The notes under the pieces were generated by a model. The model worked only from the letters and a program-made list of their open reading frames with translations. It ran no database searches and was not told the origin of the DNA. A stretch of 64,000 nt of DNA from Arthrobacter pascens (GTDB lineage: Bacteria; Actinomycetota; Actinomycetes; Actinomycetales; Micrococcaceae). The position numbers and the translations under genes are program-made. Positions 55,154 to 63,896 of the stretch are shown here, piece by piece (the first letter of the stretch is position 1; the number at the start of each line of letters is the position of its first letter). The stretch lies in assembly GCF_017052465.1 (NCBI RefSeq), contig NZ_JAFHKT010000136.1, forward strand, positions 62,001 through 126,000, given 5' to 3'.

Positions 55154-57526
55154 TCAGAGGGTGAAGGTCAGGGTGCGTTGGTGGGCGTTGACGTGCTCGG
55201 TGATTGCGCATGCAGCGTCGGGTAGTTTGAGTCCGAGGGCCAGCGGCGCGGATACTGTCATGTCCCGGCCGGATGGCGTGCGTTTCCATGCCACGGTGAC
55301 CTGCCCATGGGGGGTGGGGACGCTGCCCTCGGCCCAGTCCAGATCGCTCGGAGCCGGGTAGATGGCAACGCTGGTGAAGCCGGGCGCTGCAGGTGACACG
55401 CCGAGGATGTAGCGCGGGAAATGCTGTAACGGCACGCTGCCCCAGGCGTGGCAGTCGCTGCGCAGACTTACCGTGTCTTCTGCCCAGGTGGTGAGGTTCT
55501 GCTCCAGCATGTCCTCCCAGGGCCTCCAGTTGACGCTGCCGTGGGCCCCGGCATGCCGGAGGGCATCGAAAAGGTCGAGCGCCGTGGCGTAGGAGCAGGG
55601 GGCAAGGTCCTGGTCTGCGACCGCCCTTTGCAGCAGGTCTGCGGCCGCGGCACCCTGCACAGCCCCGGAGAGGACGGCCCACATCTGGGCGTGCACGCTG
55701 TGGGGCGCCCCGCGGTCCGTGTCGCGGTAATAGCGTTTTTGCTCGTCCCAGGCAGGCCCGTCGACGACGCAGCGGGTAAGGGCGTCAGCGCGCGCGGCGT
55801 ACTCGTCGGCGAGTCCTGTCCTTCCGCAAAAATCCGCGATGGATGCCGCTGACTTCAGGGCCGAGATATACATGAACGTGGCTATGGTGTTCGCCCGGCG
55901 AGGTCCTAGCTCGGGGACGCCGCGGCTGGCCCGCCATGTTTCAGTCCAGTCAACGAAGTTCCACAGGATCCCGTCGCCCTCTGCGGAAATGACAAAACCG
56001 TCCGGGGACAGCCGGTCGGCAAAGTAGCCCAGGACCGCATCGATCCGGCCGATGAACCGTTCGGTGAAGGAACGGTCGCCAACGAAATCGACATGCTCTG
56101 CAATCATCCTGATCCAGTAGAGCGAGAAGCCGGGGATGAACTGTGGCTCTACGCTCGGGGACCGGCTCTCCGTTAGCCCAGTCGGGTTCCCTGACGCGGC
56201 GAAGTCCTCGATGGCCCGCCTGATGAGACGGTCATCGGCCGACAGGTGCAGTGAAAACAGCGCCTGCGACCGGGTGTCCATGGCGTATTGCAGCTGTTCA
56301 TAGAACGGGCAGTCCTCGAACGTTTCGTGCATGCAGTTCAGCAAGGTGCGGACGCTGACATCCCACAGCTGACGCTGCACGTCCGACGACGACGCAAACG
56401 TGCCGGTGATGTCCAGCGGATAATGCGTCCGGGTGAGTTCCATGGACTGCAGCCGGAGCGGAGAGTCCGTCGTGGTGATCCGGAGCCGCACGTACCGGAA
56501 TGTTCTGAACCAGAAGGGCGAGAAGACTTCGGGGGTATTCGGGGTGCCGGTCCCCGCCACAAGGTACTGGTCCGGGTCGCCGAAGAGGTCGCCGGTGACG
56601 TGGTCGGTGCGGTCTGCCTTGCGCCGGAGCCAGGGTATGTCCGTCGGGGGTTGTTCGTAGCATTCGGCCGCCGTCAGCTGAAGACAGGCACCTTGGCCCG
56701 CTTCGACGGCGACGGCCAGGAACGCGGTCATCAGGAACCCGGCATCGACGTCAACGCTGATGTCTGAGTGGGGCGGGATGCCGATGGTTTCGCCGCTCAG
56801 CAGCCGGGACCATTCAATTCCCGGATCCGATGTCTTGGTGACGCCGATGAGCGGCATCGGGGTAAGGGTCAGCTGGGGGATGGGCCGGGGTGCGAGGGGC
56901 GGCCTGGGGGTTGCGCTGAAGGGCTCCTGGCTGTCCAGGGAGGGGGTCGGCCAGGCGCCGTCATCGAAGCTGCTGGTGAGCCAGTCGTGCTCGCTGGCTG
57001 CTCCGTCCAGGGTTTCCTGGATACCCAGGAAGAGGGTGTTGAGCCCTTGATGGAACTGCCGGCCCTTGACCAACCGGCATCTCCAGACCGCCGGCGACGA
57101 CAGCTCTGTTTCGCCGACAATTCCCCTGACTAGCAGACCGGGCCTGCCGGTGCGTTGGACCGATGCGTTTCCGAGAGATGTCGTTGAGTACGTCAGCACG
57201 TCGATCCCGATGATGTTCTCGCCGGCCACAAGGAACGAAGCGATGTCGATGGGATCAGCGAACCAGGTGCGGCCGGACGGCTTGGCGGGGCCGGCGGCAA
57301 CAAAGGTGCCGTTGACGTGCAGCCGGAACCGCGAGTCGGCGCTGATGTGCAGCCAGGCCGGGGCAGCGCCGGGGGAGTCGACGGTGACGCGGGCACGGAA
57401 CCGCATGGATGATGCGACGCTGCGGCCGGGCACTCCATCGGTGCCGGTGGGCAGTTCGAACCATGGACCGCCAAGATCCTGCTTCGTGAGGACTTGCTCT
57501 GTTTGAACCACTGGGAAACTTTTCAT
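55154..57526 (-). CDS. glycoside hydrolase family 78-like alpha-L-rhamnosidase
   Basis: A 790-residue protein with the multidomain layout of bacterial alpha-L-rhamnosidases: beta-sandwich domains in the first 380 residues (LHISADSRFRLHVNGTFVAAGP is an early landmark, cited as FRLHVNGTFVAAGP), an (alpha/alpha)6 barrel from about 380 to 690, and a C-terminal beta domain. The catalytic block EDCPFYEQLQYAMD (404-417) corresponds to the GH78 DCPQRxERxGWxGD motif but is divergent, lacking the Trp-Gly. The general-acid Glu is probably Glu410. Linkage and substrate may thus differ from classical rhamnosidases. No signal peptide. The ribosome site before the ATG is poor. Confidence 0.82.
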   Translation of the reverse strand: MKSFPVVQTEQVLTKQDLGGPWFELPTGTDGVPGRSVASSMRFRARVTVDSPGAAPAWLHISADSRFRLHVNGTFVAAGPAKPSGRTWFADPIDIASFLVAGENIIGIDVLTYSTTSLGNASVQRTGRPGLLVRGIVGETELSSPAVWRCRLVKGRQFHQGLNTLFLGIQETLDGAASEHDWLTSSFDDGAWPTPSLDSQEPFSATPRPPLAPRPIPQLTLTPMPLIGVTKTSDPGIEWSRLLSGETIGIPPHSDISVDVDAGFLMTAFLAVAVEAGQGACLQLTAAECYEQPPTDIPWLRRKADRTDHVTGDLFGDPDQYLVAGTGTPNTPEVFSPFWFRTFRYVRLRITTTDSPLRLQSMELTRTHYPLDITGTFASSSDVQRQLWDVSVRTLLNCMHETFEDCPFYEQLQYAMDTRSQALFSLHLSADDRLIRRAIEDFAASGNPTGLTESRSPSVEPQFIPGFSLYWIRMIAEHVDFVGDRSFTERFIGRIDAVLGYFADRLSPDGFVISAEGDGILWNFVDWTETWRASRGVPELGPRRANTIATFMYISALKSAASIADFCGRTGLADEYAARADALTRCVVDGPAWDEQKRYYRDTDRGAPHSVHAQMWAVLSGAVQGAAAADLLQRAVADQDLAPCSYATALDLFDALRHAGAHGSVNWRPWEDMLEQNLTTWAEDTVSLRSDCHAWGSVPLQHFPRYILGVSPAAPGFTSVAIYPAPSDLDWAEGSVPTPHGQVTVAWKRTPSGRDMTVSAPLALGLKLPDAACAITEHVNAHQRTLTFTL

Positions 57527-57577
57527 TTCTTATCGACGTGTTCGCGGGGGTTGCCGGTTGGACTCCCGGGGCGTGGA

Positions 57578-57608
57578 GCGGGGCGGCCATCAATGATGGC
57601 CGCCCCGC
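57578..57608 (-). terminator. very strong hairpin after the solute-binding protein gene
   Basis: A 31-nt perfect inverted repeat (15-nt arms starting GCGGGGCGG, one central base) lies 9 nt after the binding-protein stop and 52 nt before GH78. Without a T-run it more likely protects the 3' end of the binding-protein message than stops transcription fully, keeping that protein abundant. Confidence 0.75.
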
Positions 57609-57616
57609 CACTGGTC

Positions 57617-58882
57617 CTACTTCAGGGCGCTGGTGAAGGCTTCCTGCATGGAGGTCAGGACGTCCGTCGGGGTCTTGGTGCCGCCGAGCATTTCCTGGAT
57701 TCCGGTCAGGTGCAGGTTCTGCACCTGGGGTGAGGGCCAGTCAACGTCCGGGAAAGGAACCGTCTTGTTGTCCTCGACGAACGGGACTTCGAGCTTGTTG
57801 ATGTCGTTTGCCTCAATCACGCCACTGGGTGCCACGCCGAACTTGTCGGCATTCATGGCGCTGCCTTCCTTGCCTGCCAGGAATGCGATGAACTTCTTGG
57901 CGCCTTCTGCGTTTTTTGCTTTGGCGTTGACGCCCCAGCCCACGCCCAGTCCGAAGGCCAGCCGGGTATCGGCCGCGGTGTCCGTTGCCGGAATAGGCGC
58001 CAGCTGGACCTTGAGCTCAGGATTGGCTTTCGTCATGGAGTTGGCCATTGTGGAAATCTGGATAGCGCCGAGGGCGCGGCCGTCAGCCACCATGGCCGTC
58101 TGGTTGTCCACGGAGGTGCCCAGGGCGTCCTTGTTGAAGCAGCCCTTGTCGAACATCTCCTTGTACTTGGTCATGGCGTCCTTCCAGCCGCTGTCCTGGA
58201 AGGTGACTTCCTTGTTCAGCTGTTTCTGGTTGAAGTCCGGATCCGTTCCATAGACCTCGGTGGCCGCCAGGGCGTAGGTGACCAGCTGGGTGACCCATTG
58301 GGTCTGTGCGCCCAGGGCGTAGGCCACTTTGCCGGCCTTTTGCGCATCGGCGCAGAACGTGAGGACCTCCGGGTAGGTGGTGGGGATCTTCAGGCCGGCG
58401 TCCTGGAGGGCCTTGGAGTTGTAAACGCCGCCGAGGGTGTTGGCGGTGGCCACGTCCGTGAACATGTACCGCTTGCCCTCGTAGCTGGTCGGGGACGCCG
58501 TGGACTCAGGTTGGCCGGCTGCCCAGCTTTCGCCGGAGAGGTCGGCGAGGTAGCCGTTCTTGGCCAGCGATCGCACGGCGGTGGCGTTTCCGCTGCCTGG
58601 GAAGACGTTCAGGACGTCCGTGGCGGTTCCTGCCGAGAGGCGGGTGCCCATCTGCTGGTTGTAGCTGTCCGTCGGGATGATCGTGTATTCGACCGTCTGG
58701 TCCGGGTTGAGCTCGTGGAATTTGTCGGCAATGGCCTTCCACTTGTCATCGGAGCCGGAGAGCCGGGCCACCGTGACGGTGCCGCTCGAACTGGCTGCCG
58801 GGGCGTTCGAGGAACACCCTGTGAGGGTGATGCCGACGGCGGCTATCGCGCCGATGGCTGTGAGGACTTTCGTGTGACGCAT
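57617..58882 (-). CDS. ABC transporter sugar-binding lipoprotein
   Basis: A 421-residue extracellular solute-binding protein (family 1, MalE/UgpB-like). The signal peptide ends ITLTGC with the lipidated Cys at residue 23. Landmarks are WKAIADKFHELNPDQTVEY, a domain hinge and GVGWGVNAKAKNAEGAKKFIAFL near the C-terminus. The ATG at 58882 follows AGGGAGAACC; the frame open further upstream overlaps the permease gene and is not used. It delivers an oligosaccharide or glycoside to the two permeases. Confidence 0.93.
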   Translation of the reverse strand: MRHTKVLTAIGAIAAVGITLTGCSSNAPAASSSGTVTVARLSGSDDKWKAIADKFHELNPDQTVEYTIIPTDSYNQQMGTRLSAGTATDVLNVFPGSGNATAVRSLAKNGYLADLSGESWAAGQPESTASPTSYEGKRYMFTDVATANTLGGVYNSKALQDAGLKIPTTYPEVLTFCADAQKAGKVAYALGAQTQWVTQLVTYALAATEVYGTDPDFNQKQLNKEVTFQDSGWKDAMTKYKEMFDKGCFNKDALGTSVDNQTAMVADGRALGAIQISTMANSMTKANPELKVQLAPIPATDTAADTRLAFGLGVGWGVNAKAKNAEGAKKFIAFLAGKEGSAMNADKFGVAPSGVIEANDINKLEVPFVEDNKTVPFPDVDWPSPQVQNLHLTGIQEMLGGTKTPTDVLTSMQEAFTSALK

Positions 58883-58965
58883 GGTTCTCCCTTGAAGTGC
58901 ATGGGCTTGGGGTGTGTGGGGGATGGGTGGTGCTGGCCGGGCGGTGACGATGTGTGCGTCTGCGC

Positions 58966-59784
58966 TCAGCCCTTCAGGCCTCCTGCGAAGCCCTTGATGA
59001 TGCTGCGCTGCAGGAGGAAGTAGAAGATCAGGAGGGGGATGACGCCGATGATGAGGGCGGCGAAAATGGTTCCCCACTGGTTCACGTACTGTCCGGTGAA
59101 CGAGTAGATGGCGATCGGGATCGTGTTGGTGCCGCTGCCTGAGAGGTAGAGCAGCGGGGTGAAGAAGTCGTTCCACACGGTGATGGTGTTCAGAATGACG
59201 ACGGTGCCTGTGATGGGCCGCATCAGCGGGAAGACGACCTGCCAGAACACCCGGAACGGGCTGCCGCCGTCCAAAGTCGCGGCTTCTTCGAAGTCCAGGG
59301 GCAAGGACCGCAGGAACTGTACATAGAGGAAGATCGAGAAGGGCATCTGGGATCCGACGTAGATGATCACCAGGCCCCAGATGGATCCGATGAGTTGCAG
59401 GTCGCGGAAGGTCGTGTAAAGCGGAATCAGTGCCAGCAGGCCCGGGATCAGCAGCCCTCCGAGGAAGAACGCGAATGCCAGCTTCGACCAGGTCCGGGTG
59501 ATGCGCGCCAGCGGGTAGGCGGCGGAGGCGCTGATCACGACTATCAGGAACACCGACACCACGGTGATGACGATGTTGTTGATCATTGCCGGGCCGAGGC
59601 CTCCGCTGACCCATGCCGTGACAAAGTTGTCGAAGGACGGGTTGGCCACAGGGGCCAGGGACGTCGTTACGCCTCCAGCCTTCAGCGCGGTGTTCAGCAG
59701 GACGTAGACGGGGGCGGCGAAGAGGAGAGCCACGAGGATCATGACGACCTCAAGGACGCCCGTTTTGAGGGTGTAGCGCTTCAT
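58966..59784 (-). CDS. ABC sugar transporter permease (MalG type)
   Basis: A 272-residue permease with six transmembrane helices and the EAA loop EEAATLDGGSPFRVFWQVVFPLM that contacts the ATPase. Strong GAGGAG precedes the ATG, and the start overlaps the upstream permease stop (ATGA). No ATPase gene is present in the cluster, so it must use a shared MsiK/MsmX-like ATPase. Confidence 0.94.
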   Translation of the reverse strand: MKRYTLKTGVLEVVMILVALLFAAPVYVLLNTALKAGGVTTSLAPVANPSFDNFVTAWVSGGLGPAMINNIVITVVSVFLIVVISASAAYPLARITRTWSKLAFAFFLGGLLIPGLLALIPLYTTFRDLQLIGSIWGLVIIYVGSQMPFSIFLYVQFLRSLPLDFEEAATLDGGSPFRVFWQVVFPLMRPITGTVVILNTITVWNDFFTPLLYLSGSGTNTIPIAIYSFTGQYVNQWGTIFAALIIGVIPLLIFYFLLQRSIIKGFAGGLKG

Positions 59785-60743
59785 TTGTCTTCTCCTCGGC
59801 GGAGCAGGGTGAACTGGATGAGGGAGGCAACCGCGACGAATGCGGTCAGCACGAGGGTCAGTGCGGTGCTGTATCCGAACAGCTGGAACTGGAAGGCGTC
59901 CTTGTATGCGATGGTGCTTAGGCTTTCAGTCGCGCTGCCGGGGCCGCCCTGGGTCATGATCAGTACCTGGTCGAAGAGCTTCAGGCCGCCGATGAGGGAC
60001 AGCATTAGGTTGATCGTCATCGAAGGCGCGAGTAGAGGCCGCGTGATGTTCCAGAATGTCTTGAAGGATCCGGCCCCGTCGAGGCTTGACGCCTCATAGA
60101 TGTCCTCGGGGATGCTCTGCAGGCCTGCCAGGAAGATCACCATGGAGTAGCCGGCGAACTGCCAGACAACTACGGAGATGATGGCAGGCAGGGCCAACTG
60201 GGCGTTGCCGAGCCAGTCCTGGGCGAGGAAGTCCAGGCCGACTGCCCGGAGTGCGGTGTTCAGCGCTCCCTGCGGGGAGAGGATGTACTGCCATAGGTTG
60301 GCGACGACCAGGGGCGTCACGACGGCAGGGGCAAAGAACAGGACGCGGAGCCAGTTGCGGGAACGAATCGCTGAGTTCACACCCAACGCCAGAAGCAGGC
60401 CGATGAAGTTCTGAACGACCATGATGCCCACAGCGTAGAAAGCCGTGTTCATAATCGACGCGCCCGCCGCTGAATCCCGGAAGACTTTGAAGAAGTTGTC
60501 CAGGCCGACGAAGTTGAACTGTGGCGACAGTCCGTCCCAGTCAGTCAGCGAGTAGAACGCTCCCCGCCAGCTGGGGATCACAACGATCAGCGTGAAGATG
60601 GCAAGCGCCGGCAGAAGGAACCACCACGGCGCTCTGGTGCCGGCGCCTACCCGACGTTTGCGGGTCCGGGCGGGCCCGGACCGTGGTGTCGTGGAACGTC
60701 CGGGCGCCGCGGTGCGGGGCTCCGCGAGTTCACGTTGCGTCAT
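59781..60743 (-). CDS. ABC sugar transporter permease (MalF type)
   Basis: A 320-residue permease with a basic N-terminal region (40 residues, Arg/Pro-rich) and six transmembrane helices. The EAA loop is EASSLDGAGSFKTFWNITRPLL. It is the first gene of the minus-strand operon and is separated by 300 nt from the divergent LacI regulator; a palindromic operator lies about 60 nt upstream of its start. Confidence 0.94.
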   Translation of the reverse strand: MTQRELAEPRTAAPGRSTTPRSGPARTRKRRVGAGTRAPWWFLLPALAIFTLIVVIPSWRGAFYSLTDWDGLSPQFNFVGLDNFFKVFRDSAAGASIMNTAFYAVGIMVVQNFIGLLLALGVNSAIRSRNWLRVLFFAPAVVTPLVVANLWQYILSPQGALNTALRAVGLDFLAQDWLGNAQLALPAIISVVVWQFAGYSMVIFLAGLQSIPEDIYEASSLDGAGSFKTFWNITRPLLAPSMTINLMLSLIGGLKLFDQVLIMTQGGPGSATESLSTIAYKDAFQFQLFGYSTALTLVLTAFVAVASLIQFTLLRRGEDK

Positions 60744-60802
60744 CGCATTTCCATTCTCTTCGTCGAGGACGTCTCCGTCTTACGGAGGCGAGACCCCCTG
60801 CA

Positions 60803-60822
60803 AGTCTGAATCGTTTCAGACT
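60803..60822. promoter_or_regulatory. LacI-type palindromic operator
   Basis: AGTCTGAA-TCGT-TTCAGACT is a 20-bp inverted repeat with perfect 8-nt arms and a central CG, like LacI/GalR-family sites (TGAAACGTTTCA type). It is 60-80 nt upstream of the permease operon. Confidence 0.75.
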
Positions 60823-60925
60823 GACGCTCTAGCCAACGTTCGGCACTTTGCGCTTGTGAGGGGGTCCAGTTCTGTTTTCCAAGTAACACGTTCTACAGGA
60901 ATTTAAGGGAAAGTCCATTTAGATC

Positions 60926-60943
60926 GTGTAGTACGTTATACAC
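60926..60943. promoter_or_regulatory. second, imperfect palindrome near the lacI-type gene
   Basis: GTGTAGTACGTTATACAC has GTGTA/TACAC arms around an ACGT centre. It lies about 100 nt before the regulator start, so it could serve autoregulation or be part of its promoter region, which is AT-rich (TATACA, TATAGC). Confidence 0.4.
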
Positions 60944-61044
60944 TTTCTATAGCGTAGATCACAACATGCTGATCTGCCAAGAGGCGTCGGCTTCAGATGC
61001 GGTATGAAGGGGTAATCCAAATGAACGCAGCCAAAGGGGGCGCA

Positions 61045-62127
61045 ATGAGCAAGGGCTCCGTCAGCAAACGGCCCACAATTGTGGATGTCGCTGCCCACGC
61101 AGGCGTATCCACGGCGGCGGCATCAAAGGTACTTCGAAACGCGTACGGCGTTAGTCCTGAGATGAAGGCCAAGGTTCAAGCCTCTATGAAAGCCCTCGGC
61201 TATCGGCCCTTGGCGTCGGCGCGGGGGATGCGTGGACGAACCCACACCGTCGCTGTAGTTGTCGCAGACCTGCACAACGAATTCTCATCGCTGTTGGTTG
61301 AAGGCATTCGCCGAGAGTGCGAACGGCAGAGATACCGGCTCTTGGTCGCACCCGCGGGATCCGGCAAAGCTGCCCAGGACCGGATGGTCGAAGACCTGAT
61401 CGACCGCGGAATGGACGGAATCGTGCTGATCTCCCCGCTCGGGACAGACGCAGAACTTGAAACGATGGCGACAAACACCCCGATCGTGGTGCTGGGCCGG
61501 CATGGGGCGAGCCAGGAATTCGACTCAGTCGCCGCCGACGATTTTGCGGGCGCCAATCTGGTTGTGGATCATCTCGTGTCGCTTGGTCATCGGCGGATCA
61601 CATACATCAACCACACAACAGAGGGCACCAATGATGCCCGACTCCCCGAGGAAGTTCGCGTTCGCGGATATGTCGACGCGATGATCCGTCACGGACTCGG
61701 CGATGCGATCGACATCCTCCAGTCGCAATGGAGCCAAGAGGGCGGCGAACAATCGGGAAAGACGATCCTGTCCCGACCACAAAGGCCCACCGCTGTCTTC
61801 GCTGGCTGCGACGTCGCAGCTTTCGGGGTGCTGACAGCACTGTGGGAAGCGGGCATCCGTATTCCGGACGAAATCTCGGTGGCTGGATTCGACAACATCT
61901 TCACAACATCACTGGCGCCCATCTCGATCACCACTGTCGACCAATCAGGCCTCGACATGGGCGGCACAGCAGGACGGCTACTTCTGGAGCGCATAGGCGG
62001 CCGAACCGAGGCCGTGAACACGGTAGTGCAACCAGGCCTGGTGACTCGAAAGACAACGGCGGCACACAATCACTTGACGATCGACGCTGCCTCTGGGCCA
62101 GCCCCTAATGTCTCGGCGAAGGTCTAA
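61045..62127 (+). CDS. LacI-family transcriptional regulator
   Basis: A 360-residue repressor. The helix-turn-helix is at about 9-30 (TIVDVAAHAGVSTAAASKVL) with the hinge helix around 50-60 (LGYRPLASARGM); the periplasmic-binding-like sensor domain covers the rest (VAVVVADLHNEFSS, VFAGCDVAAFGVL, VAGFDNI). It is divergent from the sugar-uptake operon and most likely represses it until the sugar or a breakdown product binds. I chose 61045 because AAAGGGGGCGCA precedes it; 61021 is an alternative. Confidence 0.92.
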   Translation: MSKGSVSKRPTIVDVAAHAGVSTAAASKVLRNAYGVSPEMKAKVQASMKALGYRPLASARGMRGRTHTVAVVVADLHNEFSSLLVEGIRRECERQRYRLLVAPAGSGKAAQDRMVEDLIDRGMDGIVLISPLGTDAELETMATNTPIVVLGRHGASQEFDSVAADDFAGANLVVDHLVSLGHRRITYINHTTEGTNDARLPEEVRVRGYVDAMIRHGLGDAIDILQSQWSQEGGEQSGKTILSRPQRPTAVFAGCDVAAFGVLTALWEAGIRIPDEISVAGFDNIFTTSLAPISITTVDQSGLDMGGTAGRLLLERIGGRTEAVNTVVQPGLVTRKTTAAHNHLTIDAASGPAPNVSAKV

Positions 62128-62194
62128 ACCCTGACCGCTATGAACGCTCATCAGTTCATGGCGTCTTTCATCGTCTTTGTTCGGGCAGCGCCTG

Positions 62195-62731
62195 TCAGGC
62201 AGATGGGAGCACCGTCGAGGCACCGCGGTGCTTCTTGGTGAGCTCGGTGTAGGTGATTGCGTTCTGACTGCAGTGTTTGATTTCCTCGGCTGTGAGCTGG
62301 CGGCGGACCTTTCCGGGAACGCCTGCTACGAGTGAGCCTGCGGGGACCTCGGTTCCCTCGAGCACCAGCGCTTGGGCTGCAATTAGTGAGCCCGCGCCGA
62401 TGACGGCGCCGTTCAGGACAGTCGCGTTCATGCCGACGAGAGCACCGTCACCGATGGTGCAGCCGTGCAGTACGGCTCCGTGTCCGACGCTGACGTTGTT
62501 GCCGATTTGTGTCGGGTGGCCCGGGTCGGCGTGTACAACAGCGCTGTCTTGGATGTTGCTACCCGCGCCGATGGTGATGTCCTCCATATCGGCCCGTATA
62601 ACGGCGCCGTAAAAGATCCCTGTGTCGGCACCAATGGCTGCTGAGCCGACGACTGTGGCCGACGGAGCTACCCAGGCTTCGCTGGAGACTGACGGTTTGC
62701 GGCCGTCAATGGCAAGGATGTTGGAGGTCAT
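62195..62731 (-). CDS. gamma-carbonic anhydrase family protein
   Basis: A 178-residue left-handed beta-helix (hexapeptide repeats such as IGADTG, IGAGSN, IGDGAL, IGAGSL). Metal-binding histidines sit in AVVHAD and NVSVGHGAVLHGC. Such trimers bind zinc or iron and hydrate CO2, though many relatives lack activity or act in other pathways (PaaY/CaiE type). AGGACACC precedes the ATG. It lies downstream of the glycerate kinase on the same strand, separated by a hairpin, and converges with the LacI gene. Confidence 0.9.
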   Translation of the reverse strand: MTSNILAIDGRKPSVSSEAWVAPSATVVGSAAIGADTGIFYGAVIRADMEDITIGAGSNIQDSAVVHADPGHPTQIGNNVSVGHGAVLHGCTIGDGALVGMNATVLNGAVIGAGSLIAAQALVLEGTEVPAGSLVAGVPGKVRRQLTAEEIKHCSQNAITYTELTKKHRGASTVLPSA

Positions 62732-62754
62732 GGTGTCCTACGGTGTGAAGTGGA

Positions 62755-62792
62755 ACGGCGGTGCCTTTCAGTAACCGGGGAGGCACCGCCGT
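62755..62792 (-). terminator. hairpin downstream of the glycerate kinase region
   Basis: ACGGCGGTGCC and GGCACCGCCGT are perfect 11-nt arms with a 16-nt loop. It lies between the interrupted ORF after the kinase and the carbonic-anhydrase gene, so it probably ends the upstream transcript. Confidence 0.65.
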
Positions 62793-62796
62793 CGTA

Positions 62797-62904
62797 TTAC
62801 TTGGCTGTCTTCAAGAGCTCATCACCTTTGTCGACATGGAGTTCAGCAAATGGTGCGCAACGGTTCGGGCCGTTGTCTTACTTGATTCGGCCTCGCATTG
62901 CCAT
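62797..62904 (-). pseudogene. 36-codon frame with an internal stop after glycerate kinase
   Basis: An ATG with AGGAG upstream starts only 2 nt after the kinase stop, reads MAMRGRIK and meets TAA at codon 9. The same frame then continues without a stop for 26 more codons (ending GDELLKTAK) to a second TAA just before a hairpin. The continuing frame could be the remainder of a small gene broken by a nonsense change, or the 8-codon ORF may be real and the rest chance. I recognise no family. Confidence 0.3.
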
Positions 62905-62906
62905 AT

Positions 62907-63896
62907 TCAAACTCCTGGTTTCCAGAGGCTGCCTGTCGTTACCGTTTCTGCGACGCGGGCTCCTGCGGCCGTCATCGCTGGTCCGTCGCTGGCAGTGATG
63001 ATATCCGCGAAGTTGCTGGCGTAGCTCCCCAGATCTTCGTGTACTGACCCCACCACCGCATAGACGGGTACGCCGCGGCTGCGGGCTAGTATCCCCGCAA
63101 TGATCTTGCCTTGGCCTGTTTGGGAGTCGAGTCGGCCTTCGCCGACGATGACTGCTTCACTGGCGGCGATGTGGGTTTCCGCGTCCAGAAGGTCGAGGAT
63201 GTAGTCCGCGCCGGAGACTAGAGATGCTTCATGCTGCGCCCACATGCCGCCGGCGAAACCACCGGCGGCGCCACTCCGGTCGACGTTGCGGGGGTCCCGT
63301 TTAAGGGTTTCGGCGAGTCGCTCAAGCCGCTGTGTGAGGAGCTGTACGGTGGCCGGGTCGGCTCCTTTTTGGGGGCCGAAGATTCGGGCCGCGTCGGAGA
63401 ATCTGGTGGTGACATCGGACAGGACGACCAGTTGTGCTCCGTGAAGTCCGCCTGCTTCCTCGATGGCAGTGATGGCTCCGGCGCCGCCGTCGGTGGTTGC
63501 TGACCCGCCGGCGGCGACAAGAATTTTTCGGGCTCCGCGCCGGACTGCTTCAGCGATCAGGACGCCGGTGCCGTATGTGGTCGCGGCCAAGGGGTCTCGT
63601 GTCTGCGTGGTGGGCATGTTCAGGCCGCTGGCGGAGGCCAGTTCCACGATGGCTGTCCCGTTCTGGCTCAGACCGATGACCGCTTTGGTTTCGTCGCCCC
63701 AGGGGCCGACGGTGCTGACAGTGAGCGGCTGGGCGTGCAGTCCTTGGAAGATGACGTCGAAGGTTCCCTCGCCGCCGTCCGCGACGGGCATTTCCTGGGC
63801 TGTTCCGCCGACGGACCGTATCCCGTTAGCGATGTGGGTTGCGACCTGGGCTGCTGTGTACGTGCCCTTGAAACTGTCGGGCGCGACCAGGATCAT
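62907..63896 (-). CDS. glxK: glycerate kinase
   Basis: A 329-residue GlxK-type kinase, shorter than the usual 370-380 residues. [18 protein letters not shown] opens the protein; [11 protein letters not shown] and [13 protein letters not shown] are the substrate and phosphate-binding motifs, and [17 protein letters not shown] is the conserved C-terminal block. It phosphorylates D-glycerate. The ATG at 63896 overlaps the TGA of the thiolase upstream (ATGA). The C-terminal end after [10 protein letters not shown] looks natural. Confidence 0.92.
   Translation of the reverse strand: MILVAPDSFKGTYTAAQVATHIANGIRSVGGTAQEMPVADGGEGTFDVIFQGLHAQPLTVSTVGPWGDETKAVIGLSQNGTAIVELASASGLNMPTTQTRDPLAATTYGTGVLIAEAVRRGARKILVAAGGSATTDGGAGAITAIEEAGGLHGAQLVVLSDVTTRFSDAARIFGPQKGADPATVQLLTQRLERLAETLKRDPRNVDRSGAAGGFAGGMWAQHEASLVSGADYILDLLDAETHIAASEAVIVGEGRLDSQTGQGKIIAGILARSRGVPVYAVVGSVHEDLGSYASNFADIITASDGPAMTAAGARVAETVTTGSLWKPGV

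Noticed and set aside
57617..59614. A 665-codon fused protein on the minus strand (permease plus binding protein)
   Set aside because: The upstream part is out of frame with the permease and has no motif; a good ribosome site and lipoprotein signal peptide place the true start at 58882.
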